From Parasutterella muris (GTDB taxonomy: Bacteria; Pseudomonadota; Gammaproteobacteria; Burkholderiales; Burkholderiaceae_F): a stretch of DNA of 42,273 bases. The notes under the pieces are model-generated. The model was given only the letters and a program-made list of their open reading frames with translations. It ran no database searches and was not told where the DNA came from. Made by a program: the position numbers and the translations under genes. Positions 1-7,485 of the stretch are shown one piece after another (positions within the stretch are counted from its first letter, which is position 1; every line of letters starts with the position of its first letter). The DNA lies in assembly GCF_009767915.1 (NCBI RefSeq), contig NZ_WSRP01000026.1:1-42273 (forward strand). Reading direction: 5' to 3'.

Positions 1-94
1 CAGGGATTACTCTTTAAACAGTAAACTTTAACTAGGTTTAACAACATCAAGTAGTCAACCGATTTCAGGAAATGACAACACTGAAAATTAGCTC

Positions 95-157
95 CGTTCG
101 AACGCTGAGAATCGTCGTTCGAACCATTGAGAATACCGTTCGAATCGTTGAGAGAAA
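95..157 (+). repeat. three imperfect 21-bp tandem repeats inside the fic remnant
   Basis: CGTTCGAA occurs at 95, 116 and 137, exactly 21 bp apart, each followed a few bases later by TGAGA. The period is a multiple of three, so the units read in frame as related seven-residue blocks (VRTLRIV, VRTIENT, VRIVERN). They occupy the place where the Fic core just before the signature should be. A further CGTTCGAA lies alone near 2440. Origin unknown. Confidence 0.7.
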
Positions 158-586
158 TCATGCTCAATTTGAAATGATCCACCCATTTCTGGACGGCAAT
201 GGAAGAATGGGAAGATTATTAATTACTTTGTTTTTAGCAGATAAAAAGATTTTAAGCACACCTTGTTTCTATATGAGCGCATACCTTCAATCTCATAGTG
301 ACAGGTATTACGAAACCATAGGAATGATTTCTAAAGATGGCGATTGGAATCCCTGGATAGAATTTTTCTTGAACGGTGTTATAGAACACTGCACAGCGAA
401 TGTTAACCTGTTAATTAACATGACAAGATTGTACGAAGAATCAAAAGAAAAGTTTGTAAATGCCACGAACTCCTCATTTGCGATAAATTCGTTAGATTAC
501 ATTTTCGCTAATCCAATATTTTCCATCCCAGGTCTCAGGAAAAAATATAAACAGAATCTATCGCAGCAAGTTGCCTCTCACTTAGT

Positions 587-595
587 AAATAAATT
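587..595. repeat. target-site duplication, left copy
   Basis: AAATAAATT lies directly outside the left terminal inverted repeat and recurs directly outside the right one at 1976..1984. Nine-base duplications fit the IS4 family. Confidence 0.9.
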
Positions 596-613
596 CACTG
601 CTGTCCAAAATAA
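596..613. repeat. IS terminal inverted repeat, left
   Basis: CACTGCTGTCCAAAATAA pairs with the reverse complement of 1958..1975 with a single mismatch at the fifth base. Confidence 0.9.
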
Positions 614-679
614 TTTGATTTTAAAACTTGCCATCTGAATTTATCGGGGTTTACCGTCGCCGGAGTCTAAATGGTGAAA

Positions 680-1873
680 TCAACCCCCTCTCCAAGAAAA
701 TAGACAGCCCTGTGACGATTCCGGAGGACTCTCCCATTCCTTTATATCCGGCTTGTTAAGCCTATGTTCTAGCGATTTACAGGTCATAAGGTTTAACTTG
801 AAGTATCTGGCTAATCTGCAAAACGTCCAGTTATACTTGGAACGGCGCCTCAATAGCTCCAGCAGAAGTATGGCTATGGCAGCTGTCCAAATCTGTGTCA
901 TAACTGCGTTCTCTGTTGTCCCTACGAACGATTTAATGACCAGATTCTGTTTTATGCGTTTAAAGAACAACTCAATTTGCCAACGGTCCTTATACAAGTC
1001 GGCAACTTCGGGAGCAGTTAACTCCTTGCTGTTGGTGAGGAACTCAAACCAACGATCGGTTTTTTCGTCATACCATTGGACCACTCTGAATCGCATATCT
1101 TCGCAATGCTTTCGTGCTTGAGTACCGGTAAAGCTCATCTTGTAGAGTCCCCATTTCTTATCAGGATCCTCTTGTATAAGACCTTTCCTCAAAGGTGTAT
1201 GTACGGCATTATCTTTAAGGCGAGTTACAAAAGTTACGCCTTTTTCACTGAGCCTTTTAAACAGGCTGTAATCGTTGTAGCCTCGATCCATCACTACGAT
1301 GGATCCCTTTGGAATATTTTCCAGAATGCTCTTTGCACCTTTAATGTCGCTTACTTTGGCCGGGGTCTCAACAATGACCTCCGGTAAGCATAGGTCGTTG
1401 TTCAAAAGCGTATGCAGCTTTATTCCGCCTTTTCTTCTGCGATGGTGCGCCCACTCAAACAAACGCAGACACAAGCTTATTGTCGTTGAATCCAGCGAAT
1501 AAACGGGCTTTGTAAAACGTTCGCTAAGGCGCCCTTGGATTTCATGACGGAATTTATCCGGTAATACGTAATAGAAGTCCTCGTAAAGCTTGTAAGGGCG
1601 ATTCTGGTTAGCGTAGCCTAAAGTAGAGCGGCATGCCGCTTTTGCTCCGATATGATTAAGTTTGCCTAGACTCGAAAAAAGACCGTCAGAAATTTCCCTA
1701 AGTGACTCTGCCCCCGTCAGTTGGCAAAAAAGCATTGCAATAAATTGACTCCAGCTTGAGAAGCCTTTGGATGCCTTGTCTGACTGATGCTTGTTGACTA
1801 AATGTTGAAATTCAAGTTTGCAACCCATTGACTGGACAAGTTGCGCAAACATGGATATTGTTGCTCTTTGCAT
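680..1873 (-). CDS. IS4-family transposase
   Basis: This is the 397-residue DDE transposase of the surrounding element. Catalytic residues can be placed: D128 in SLDSTT, D196 in VVMDRGYND, and the YREK signature Y294-R297-E301-K308 in YKDRWQIELFFKRIK, which is diagnostic of the IS4 family. The N-terminal 70 residues resemble the DUF4372 region found in this IS4 subgroup. Translation starts at 1873, with AAGGA six bases upstream on the minus strand; both signals sit in a hairpin (1872..1930) that could limit expression from read-through transcripts. The frame is intact, so the protein is probably active. It occupies nearly the whole element. Confidence 0.95.
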   Translation of the reverse strand: MQRATISMFAQLVQSMGCKLEFQHLVNKHQSDKASKGFSSWSQFIAMLFCQLTGAESLREISDGLFSSLGKLNHIGAKAACRSTLGYANQNRPYKLYEDFYYVLPDKFRHEIQGRLSERFTKPVYSLDSTTISLCLRLFEWAHHRRRKGGIKLHTLLNNDLCLPEVIVETPAKVSDIKGAKSILENIPKGSIVVMDRGYNDYSLFKRLSEKGVTFVTRLKDNAVHTPLRKGLIQEDPDKKWGLYKMSFTGTQARKHCEDMRFRVVQWYDEKTDRWFEFLTNSKELTAPEVADLYKDRWQIELFFKRIKQNLVIKSFVGTTENAVMTQIWTAAIAILLLELLRRRSKYNWTFCRLARYFKLNLMTCKSLEHRLNKPDIKEWESPPESSQGCLFSWRGG

Positions 1874-1930
1874 GCCGAATCCTTCGATTTTTTATTGCTG
1901 GGAACTTTAAATTTATCGAAGATTCGGCAT
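1872..1930 (-). promoter_or_regulatory. hairpin over the transposase ribosome binding site
   Basis: 1872..1888 and 1915..1930 are inverted repeats (16 pairs with one bulged base). On the minus-strand mRNA the 3' arm contains the AAGGA ribosome binding site and the first two bases of the start codon. Such foldback structures are known to silence externally initiated transposase mRNA in IS10 and IS50; the same role here is inferred. Confidence 0.55.
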
Positions 1931-1957
1931 CTTTGCATCTAGACGTTCCGAAAAAAT

Positions 1958-1975
1958 TTATTTTGGACAGTAGTG
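1958..1975. repeat. IS terminal inverted repeat, right
   Basis: TTATTTTGGACAGTAGTG, the inverted partner of 596..613. Confidence 0.9.
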
Positions 1976-2078
1976 AAATAAATTAGTTTCTGCGAACCTA
2001 ATCGAAAAGGTATATTCGGGGGTTGGCAGGCGTCCGTCTGTCTATAGATTCCCCGCTTTGCTTAAATTGTTATCTTAA
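1976..2078 (+). pseudogene. Fic-domain protein, 3' end beyond the IS
   Basis: Joined to codon 174 of the upstream part across the 9-bp duplication, this stretch reads in frame for about 34 codons to the TAA at 2076-2078. It gives a typical Fic C-terminus: VNKLVSANLIEKV, then GRRPSVYRFPALLKLL, the end of a small winged-helix domain. The first 9 bases are the right copy of the target duplication. It has no start of its own and is a remnant. Confidence 0.85.
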
Positions 2079-2655
2079 AATCTAAATTCGTCTTCATTTA
2101 AATCCTCGGAAAAATCCAAGGCTTTGCCTTTTCTGGCCGTCCACACAGTGGCTTTTTTATTTCAGGACGCAGCTAAAATTAGAGGTAGAGATTAACGGGT
2201 CAGAAGAGCTGATTTCGAGAACTTCCGGCTAGGCGTGCCCGACGGAAACCCTCAGCTGAAGGCCGAGTGCACTTAGAACCGGGAAAGGTGTTGCTATCAT
2301 GGCGTCTATTGAAAGTTAAAACTTACACGAAAAGAAATTAGAATGTTCAGTGCTCCGCTCAGCGGATCAAAAAATTCAAATGTGCCAATAAATGTACCAA
2401 TTTGATTTATGCGTACATTAACCTATTGATTTATTAGTGTCGTTCGAAGCCTGCCGCCCGAGCACTTTTTAAATTAGCTCGTTAAACGATCTTTTTAGTG
2501 CCAACATTTTTATAAATTATTTAAAATCAGATGGATAAATTGTTCTATCTTTCTGATTTCAAAATTTTCTCCAGAGTTGTTTCCCAAAGCAACGCTCATA
2601 ACTGAAATACTCGGCCCGGAACGTGCTAGCCTCAAGCATCGTTTTGGAGGTATTC
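2079..2655. other. 577-bp AT-rich stretch with no recognisable gene
   Basis: No convincing coding frame was seen on either strand. The stretch contains several dyads: a short hairpin CCGCT/AGCGG near 2355-2365, AATGTAC (2391-2397) with GTACATT (2413-2419), and AAATCAGA (2524-2531) with TCTGATTT (2552-2559), the last with an inner GATA/TATC pairing. TTGATTTAT occurs twice (about 2402 and 2426). It ends with the strong ribosome binding site GGAGGT of the radical SAM gene at 2647-2652. It could hold decayed mobile DNA, a small RNA or promoter elements; none of these is proven. Confidence 0.5.
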
Positions 2656-3432
2656 ATGTCCTGCATTCTTTTCCCGTCGCCGATTTTTGGGCCGATTCAT
2701 TCTAGAAGACTCGGACTGTCTTTAGGCGTTAATCTTCTTCCGCCGTCGGCAAAGGTCTGTTCCTTTGACTGTGTGTACTGCGAGTGCGGTTTAAACGCTA
2801 AGAATGAGACCAAGCCGAAGCTTCCGACCAGGGAAGAGGTCAAGACTGCGCTTGAAAAGAAACTGGCTGCACTCTTGTCAAAAAACATGATCCCGGATGT
2901 CATTACATTTGCCGGAAACGGTGAGCCGACCTCGCATCCGAAGTTCCTCGAGATCATCAGCGATACGATTGAACTCAGAGACAAATATGTACCGAACGCC
3001 AAAATATCGGTCCTATCGAATTCCACCTTTGTGAATCGCCCTTCGGTTATGGAGGCGCTTCAATTGGTCGACAATCCGATTATGAAGCTCGATACTGTGA
3101 ATGAGGATTTCATTCATCTGGTGGATCGGCCTAATGCGAAGTATGACGTCGAGGAGATCATTCGATGCTTGGAAAACTTCAAAGGGGATGTGATCGTTCA
3201 GACCATGTTCCTCAAAGGCAGTGTCGACGGAAAAGAAATCAACAACACGACGGATGAATACGTTCAGCCGTGGCTGAAGGTTTTGGATCAAATCAAACCC
3301 CGCGAGGTGATGATCTATACGATCGATCGTGAGACACCGCTGAAAACTTTGAAAAAAGCTTCTCCGCAGGAGCTGGATCGGATTAAAGATATTTTGGAGT
3401 CAAAAGGTTACAAGACGTTGGTGGCCTATTAG
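2656..3432 (+). CDS. radical SAM protein (COG0731-like, wyosine-type)
   Basis: A 258-residue radical SAM enzyme. The iron-sulfur motif CSFDCVYC (C35, C39, C42) binds the 4Fe-4S cluster that cleaves S-adenosylmethionine, and FAGNGEPTSHP at about 84-94 matches the glycine-rich SAM-binding strand. The sequence resembles stand-alone radical SAM proteins related to the Tyw1/wyosine family, whose substrates in bacteria are mostly unknown. The ATG at 2656 is chosen because GGAGGT stands four bases before it; the frame stays open upstream to a GTG at 2623, but without that signal. The gene follows a 577-bp gene-poor stretch and is followed by a Pho-box unit. The exact reaction is unknown. Confidence 0.85.
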   Translation: MSCILFPSPIFGPIHSRRLGLSLGVNLLPPSAKVCSFDCVYCECGLNAKNETKPKLPTREEVKTALEKKLAALLSKNMIPDVITFAGNGEPTSHPKFLEIISDTIELRDKYVPNAKISVLSNSTFVNRPSVMEALQLVDNPIMKLDTVNEDFIHLVDRPNAKYDVEEIIRCLENFKGDVIVQTMFLKGSVDGKEINNTTDEYVQPWLKVLDQIKPREVMIYTIDRETPLKTLKKASPQELDRIKDILESKGYKTLVAY

Positions 3433-3445
3433 CGTTTATGCTAAA

Positions 3446-3467
3446 TGTCATAAAGCTGTCATAAAGC
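3446..3467 (+). promoter_or_regulatory. Pho box (predicted PhoB binding site)
   Basis: Two perfect 11-bp direct repeats TGTCATAAAGC stand head to tail. This is the arrangement and nearly the exact consensus of the PhoB site (CTGTCATA repeated every 11 bp). From the second TGTCA, 11 bases separate it from TAAATT at 3473-3478, the spacing remembered for E. coli phoA. It lies 14 bp after the radical SAM stop codon and points at the small ORF at 3507. Binding is inferred. Confidence 0.75.
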
Positions 3468-3472
3468 AAGTT

Positions 3473-3478
3473 TAAATT
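3473..3478 (+). promoter_or_regulatory. -10 element of the Pho-type promoter
   Basis: TAAATT stands at the position expected for a PhoB-activated sigma-70 promoter, where the Pho box replaces the -35 hexamer. Transcription would start near 3485. A dyad CCTCATA/TATGAGG (3481-3487, 3495-3501) straddles the predicted start; its 3' arm contains the GAGG ribosome binding site. Confidence 0.5.
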
Positions 3479-3506
3479 ACCCTCATAGAATTTTTATGAG
3501 GTGTTT

Positions 3507-3653
3507 ATGTCTGAATCGCTTCCAATTAAGACGAGACTCTTATTGGCGGGAGCTTCTTTGCAGCTGATCTCTCTGGCTAAAAAAGCCGAGAAATCGAAAA
3601 AAGAACAGGTCAAGCCGGCTATGTCGACAAATATGAAGCTCGCGAAAGCATAA
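3507..3653 (+). CDS. 48-residue small basic protein, predicted phosphate-regulated
   Basis: An ATG at 3507 preceded by GAGGTG (3498-3503) opens a 48-codon frame. The product begins MSESLPIKTRLLLAGASLQL, continues into a lysine-rich helix (AKKAEKSKKEQ, about residues 24-34) and ends KLAKA. Residues 8-25 could form an amphipathic or weakly hydrophobic helix; there is no cysteine and no clear signal peptide. No known family is recognised. Context is the main support: a Pho box and -10 element upstream, a ribosome binding site, and an intrinsic terminator at 3686..3722 make a complete monocistronic unit. It may be a phosphate-starvation small protein; alternatively the transcript could act as a small RNA. 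Confidence 0.6.
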   Translation: MSESLPIKTRLLLAGASLQLISLAKKAEKSKKEQVKPAMSTNMKLAKA

Positions 3654-3685
3654 AAGAAAGCGTTCAATACGCTGTTTCGATAAGT

Positions 3686-3722
3686 AAGCCGTAAGGTGTT
3701 GTTCCTTGCGGTTTGTTTTTTT
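3686..3722 (+). terminator. intrinsic terminator of the small-ORF unit
   Basis: CCGTAAGG and CCTTGCGG pair (one G-U) around a seven-base loop, extended by AAG/TTT, and are followed by a T-rich run through 3722. Confidence 0.8.
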
Positions 3723-3845
3723 CTGCGCACAAAAACACGGCTTCCGTATTGCGCCTAATAGAAATAAAGTGTTTTAGCGGTTAAAGTTATTCGAATGTGC
3801 GCCCCACAGGCGGACCGCAGCAATAATAAAATTCCGGGAGTATCC

Positions 3846-5252
3846 ATGAATCCGCGAACGCTATACGAGAAACTGCTCGATACACACACTATCCGCAAAT
3901 ACGACGAAGACGGCAGCGAACGTCTGCTGTTTATCGATCGGACAGTGGTCAATGAATACACATCCCCTCAGGCCTTTACGTTGCTTCGGGAGAACAAACT
4001 TAAAGTTCGTCGGCCCTCTGCGACACTCGGCACGATTGATCACGTGAATCCTTCCGCTGCGGATCGCCCGATTTATCCGACCGAAGAAAACGCGAGAAAA
4101 CAAGTACAGTACCTCGAGGAAAACGGTCAGACATTTGGCCTCGAGGTTTACAACAACGACAGTCCGAATCAGGGGATTGAGCACGTCGTCATGGTTGAGC
4201 AGGGCAGAGTACAGCCCGGCATGGTCATCGGCGCCGGCGACAGCCACACAGCGATGTACGGCGCGTTCGGATGTCTGGGCTTCGGCATCGGCACATCCGA
4301 CATTTACCATTACCTTGCGACGTCCGCTCTGAATTACAAATGTCTAAAAAATATGCGCGTGCATCTGGTCGGTAAAAAGCCCTCAGATGTCAGTGCCAAG
4401 GATTTGATCATTCATGTCGTGCGCGAACTCGGTGCGGGAGGATGCGGCGGCTGCTGTGTGGAATTCACCGGCGAGGCGGTCCGTGAATTGAGTCCCGAAG
4501 GACGTCTGACGTTCTGCAATATGGCGGTTGAATGCGGAGCACGCTCTTCTTTGATCGCGCCCGATGAAAAGATTTTTGAATATCTTAAAGGTCGTCCGTA
4601 CGCGCCAAAAGGCGAGAATTGGGACAAGGCGGTTGAATACTGGCGGACCTTGAAGTCTGACGAAGGCGCGGTGTTCGATAAAGAGGCTGTGATCGATGTC
4701 TCCGGCGCAAAACCGATGGTGACATGGGGAACCAGCCCTGATCAGGCTGTCTCGATCGACGAAGTGATCCCGGATCCGATGCTTGAACAAAATCCGGACA
4801 GAAGAGCCGATATGCAGCGAGCGCTCTCCTACATGGGACTGAAAGCCGGAGAAAAAATTGCCGGCATCCCGATCACCCACGCGTTTATCGGTTCCTGCAC
4901 GAATTCCCGAATCGAAGATCTTCGCGCAGCGGCCTCCGTACTCAAAGGCAGAAAGGTACACCCCGGTGTCACCGCCGCGGTTGTGCCGGGTTCGATGCAG
5001 ATTCGAAAGCAGGCCGAAGAAGAGGGCTTGGACCAAATCTTTAAAGACGCGGGATGGCAGTGGAGGAAATCCGGCTGTTCGCTCTGCCTGGCGATGAACG
5101 GCGATATCCTTCAGGCAAACGATCGCTGCGTGTCGGCGACCAACCGTAATTTTGAGGGCCGCCAGGGCGTCGGTACGCGTACGCACCTTGCCTCGCCTCA
5201 AATTGTGGCGAGCTCAAGTATTAACGGCTGCATCGCGGATTTCAGGAGCTAA
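3846..5252 (+). CDS. leuC: 3-isopropylmalate dehydratase, large subunit
   Basis: Large subunit of the leucine-pathway isomerase that converts 2-isopropylmalate to 3-isopropylmalate through a 4Fe-4S cluster. The 468-residue length is typical. Cluster ligands are visible in AFIGSCTNSR (about residue 345) and in GCSLCLAMNGD near residues 405-415, and the early GTIDHVNP and GAGDSHT segments are conserved aconitase-family motifs. The ATG at 3846 follows GGGAG at 3836-3840; a longer frame from 3795 lacks family similarity. leuD begins two bases after the stop, so the two subunits are co-translated. leuB, often next in betaproteobacteria, is not in this window. Confidence 0.97.
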   Translation: MNPRTLYEKLLDTHTIRKYDEDGSERLLFIDRTVVNEYTSPQAFTLLRENKLKVRRPSATLGTIDHVNPSAADRPIYPTEENARKQVQYLEENGQTFGLEVYNNDSPNQGIEHVVMVEQGRVQPGMVIGAGDSHTAMYGAFGCLGFGIGTSDIYHYLATSALNYKCLKNMRVHLVGKKPSDVSAKDLIIHVVRELGAGGCGGCCVEFTGEAVRELSPEGRLTFCNMAVECGARSSLIAPDEKIFEYLKGRPYAPKGENWDKAVEYWRTLKSDEGAVFDKEAVIDVSGAKPMVTWGTSPDQAVSIDEVIPDPMLEQNPDRRADMQRALSYMGLKAGEKIAGIPITHAFIGSCTNSRIEDLRAAASVLKGRKVHPGVTAAVVPGSMQIRKQAEEEGLDQIFKDAGWQWRKSGCSLCLAMNGDILQANDRCVSATNRNFEGRQGVGTRTHLASPQIVASSSINGCIADFRS

Positions 5253-5254
5253 CC

Positions 5255-5872
5255 ATGGATAAATTTATACAGCTGACGGCCGCGGCGGCTCCTATGCCTA
5301 CGGCAAATATCGATACAGATGTGATAATGCCGAAGGCTTTTCTCAAAAGAATTGATAAGGACGGCGTCCTTGAAGGACTCTTTCATGACGTTCGTCTGAA
5401 TCCTGACGGAACGGAAAATCCGGATTTTGTACTGAATCAGACTCCGTATCGACAGGCCGAAATTATCGTCACGGGACCGAACTTCGGATGCGGATCTTCT
5501 CGTGAACACGCGGTTTGGGGACTGAGAAAACGCGGCATCCGTGCGCTGATCGGCTCCTCTTTTGCCGGAATTTTCTTTGACAACTGCGCAAATAACGGAC
5601 TGCTGTGCGTGGTGCTTCCGCAGGCGCAGGTCGATGAACTTCTGCGGGTTTTGGAAAACTCGGATAATAAGACGGTCTCAATCGATTTGGTTCATCAGAC
5701 CGTGACGACTCCGGGCGGGAAAAATCTGAGTTTCGAGATAGAACCGCTTCGAAAAGATAAACTATTGAACGGATTGGACGCTGCGGCTGAAACGCTCAGA
5801 CGCGAGAATGAAATTGAAGCGTTCGAAAAACAGTATTACAGCAGCTTCCCGTGGCTTGCAGAATCGGAGTAA
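5255..5872 (+). CDS. leuD: 3-isopropylmalate dehydratase, small subunit
   Basis: A 205-residue swivel subunit that completes the LeuCD isomerase. The N-terminal region with NIDTDVIMPKAFLKRI and the substrate-binding GPNFGCGSSREHAVWGL at about residues 73-89 are family hallmarks. The ATG at 5255 follows the leuC stop by two bases, with AGGAGC just upstream inside the end of leuC. The gene ends six bases before surE, so leuCD and surE are probably in one transcript. Confidence 0.97.
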   Translation: MDKFIQLTAAAAPMPTANIDTDVIMPKAFLKRIDKDGVLEGLFHDVRLNPDGTENPDFVLNQTPYRQAEIIVTGPNFGCGSSREHAVWGLRKRGIRALIGSSFAGIFFDNCANNGLLCVVLPQAQVDELLRVLENSDNKTVSIDLVHQTVTTPGGKNLSFEIEPLRKDKLLNGLDAAAETLRRENEIEAFEKQYYSSFPWLAESE

Positions 5873-5878
5873 TTGCGA

Positions 5879-6631
5879 ATGAACATTTTGATATCGAATG
5901 ATGACGGATACTTGGCGCCGGGCATCCAGGAACTTGCCCGTCACATGAAACGCTTCGGACATGTGACGGTCGTGGCCCCGGAACAGAATCACAGCGGCGC
6001 AAGCAACTCTCTGACGCTAACCCGTCCTCTTTCGATTCGGCAGGTTCAGGACGATGTCTATTTCATTAACGGTACGCCAAGCGACTGCGTACATATTGCA
6101 CTGACGGGGCTTTTGAAAGAAAAACCGGACCTGGTGCTGAGCGGCATTAACTGCGGTCAGAATATGGGCGACGATGTCCTGTACTCGGGAACTGTGGCCG
6201 CAGCCATGGAAGGTTATCTGTTCGGCTGCCCCTCGTTCGCGTTTTCTCAGGTGAAATCCGGCTGGTCTTACTTGGATTCGGCCGCTCAGACGGTAGAGCG
6301 GATTATTGAGAATTATCTGGATAATCCGCTTCCTGCGCCTTTCCTTTTGAATGTGAATATTCCCAACACGACGATTGATCGCTTAAACGGTGTTGTCGTA
6401 ACGAGACTCGGACGCCGCCATTCGGCGCAGTCTGTGATTGAACAGATTAACCCGAGAGGAGAAAAAATCTATTGGCTCGGGGCGGCAGGAGATGCTAAGG
6501 ATGACGCGCAGGGGACGGATTTCTGGGCGACGTCACACGGTTATATCAGTATGACGCCCCTGCAGGTCGATATGACAAATTATGCGACTTTAGACAGCGT
6601 TAAAAATTGGTGGAACAAATTCCCGGCGTAA
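5879..6631 (+). CDS. surE: 5'/3'-nucleotidase SurE
   Basis: SurE is a metal-dependent phosphatase acting on nucleoside monophosphates and short polyphosphate, linked to stationary-phase survival. The N-terminus MNILISNDDGYLAPGI carries the metal-binding D8-D9 pair; APEQNHSGASNSLT and LSGINCGQNMGDDVLYSGT are further active-site motifs. The 250-residue length is normal. The ATG at 5879 is preferred to a TTG six bases earlier. In many proteobacteria surE is followed by pcm, nlpD and rpoS; here nlpD comes next and pcm is absent. Confidence 0.96.
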   Translation: MNILISNDDGYLAPGIQELARHMKRFGHVTVVAPEQNHSGASNSLTLTRPLSIRQVQDDVYFINGTPSDCVHIALTGLLKEKPDLVLSGINCGQNMGDDVLYSGTVAAAMEGYLFGCPSFAFSQVKSGWSYLDSAAQTVERIIENYLDNPLPAPFLLNVNIPNTTIDRLNGVVVTRLGRRHSAQSVIEQINPRGEKIYWLGAAGDAKDDAQGTDFWATSHGYISMTPLQVDMTNYATLDSVKNWWNKFPA

Positions 6632-6711
6632 TGAAGGTAAACAGATCGCGCATTTGCGTTTAAACTTTATCTTTTTGCGGCGTGCATTAGAAGTTGGTTA
6701 ATGGAGGAAGA

Positions 6712-7485
6712 ATGAGTTGGTTGAAAGTTTTAGCCCCGGCTGCTGTAGCTCTTATTGCGGCGGGATGTTCCTTTACCGGGGGAAACGCTCCGATTTCAAA
6801 CGGACCGACGACGACAACTGTATATACCGTAAAGCCCGGTGACACGCTCTACGCGGTGGCTCGCCGCTACTCTTTGGACCCGGTCGCGGTGGCCCGTGAA
6901 AATGGTCTGTCAGACCCAAGCAAACTGAGAGTGGGTCAGCAGATCAAACTCTCGATTTCTTCTGGCGTGCGGCAGGATATCGAAAGAATTCAGGCGCATC
7001 AGCAGGAAAAAACTTCCGCTTCGGCCTCAGCCGCGGCAGCGGCCTCCGCAGCAGCTAAACCTGTGACAGCTCAGAAGACAGAAACTCAAACGTCTTCTAA
7101 TTCTTCAGCTGCGGAATCTTCCTCCTCATCTGCGTTTATCTGGCCGGTCAAGGGCAGAATCGTCCAGCCGTTCAGTACGCTTAATAAAGGCATCGATATT
7201 GCAGCCTCTGCCGGCACTCCGGTGAAAGCAGCCGCGGACGGCGATGTGGTCTTTGTCGGCAACGTCAAGGGCTACGGCAATCTCGTGATCCTTCGCCATA
7301 CCAAAGAGCTCGTGACTGCATACGGACGCAACGGTACCATTACTGTGAAACAGGGTCAGAAAGTGACTAAGGGACAAAAGATTGCGGACGTGGGAGCATC
7401 TGATGACAAAGAGTCTCGTGTCCACTTCGAAGTACGTCGCAACGGAAAATCTCTGGATCCCACTACAATCCTCCCTAAACAGTAA
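6712..7485 (+). CDS. nlpD: NlpD-type lipoprotein, LysM plus M23 domain
   Basis: An outer-membrane lipoprotein of 257 residues that in other bacteria activates cell-wall amidases at division. The signal peptide ends in the lipobox AAGC with the lipidated cysteine at about residue 19. A LysM peptidoglycan-binding domain (YTVKPGDTLYAVARRYSL to VGQQIKL) covers about residues 40-83. An Ala/Ser-rich linker follows, then a LytM/M23 domain from about residue 140. The first zinc ligand is replaced (NKGID instead of HxGxD), as in non-catalytic NlpD/EnvC proteins, so it should be a regulator rather than an enzyme. GGAGGAAG precedes the ATG at 6712. rpoS, its usual downstream partner, is missing. Confidence 0.9.
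   Translation: MSWLKVLAPAAVALIAAGCSFTGGNAPISNGPTTTTVYTVKPGDTLYAVARRYSLDPVAVARENGLSDPSKLRVGQQIKLSISSGVRQDIERIQAHQQEKTSASASAAAAASAAAKPVTAQKTETQTSSNSSAAESSSSSAFIWPVKGRIVQPFSTLNKGIDIAASAGTPVKAAADGDVVFVGNVKGYGNLVILRHTKELVTAYGRNGTITVKQGQKVTKGQKIADVGASDDKESRVHFEVRRNGKSLDPTTILPKQ

Larger units (their letters stand above)
72..638 (+). pseudogene. Fic-domain protein, 5'-truncated and IS-interrupted (5' part)
   Basis: Fic proteins transfer AMP or other nucleotide parts to target proteins. The signature HPFLDGNGRMGR is present at about residues 37-48, followed by the usual family sequence to about residue 174. Intact members of this family have roughly 200 residues before the signature; here only about 29 precede it, and these are encoded by three imperfect 21-bp repeats rather than normal Fic sequence. 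In-frame stops lie upstream (15-17, 33-35, 39-41), and the ATG at 72 has AGGA only 3 nt away, so it is a poor start. At codon 175 the frame runs into the left end of an insertion sequence, and the last 14 residues are IS-derived. The remaining 3' end is at 1976..2078. It is very probably non-functional; the missing 5' part may lie outside the window or be deleted. Confidence 0.8.
596..1975 (-). mobile_element. complete IS4-family insertion sequence, 1380 bp
   Basis: The element is bounded by 18-bp terminal inverted repeats (596..613, CACTGCTGTCCAAAATAA; 1958..1975, its reverse complement with one mismatch) and flanked by an identical 9-bp duplication. It carries one transposase gene on the minus strand. 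Removing the element and one duplication copy restores a continuous fic reading frame, so the boundaries are exact. Intact ends, an intact transposase and an undamaged duplication suggest a recent insertion. Confidence 0.93.

Noticed and set aside
2075-2158. Minus-strand frame of 27 codons ending KALDFSEDLNEDEFRF, convergent with the fic stop.
   Set aside because: It looks protein-like, but a stop lies directly upstream and there is no start codon; at most a decayed fragment.
3494-3730. Minus-strand 78-codon frame over the small ORF.
   Set aside because: Its start is in the terminator tail and it lies antisense to the better supported Pho-box unit.
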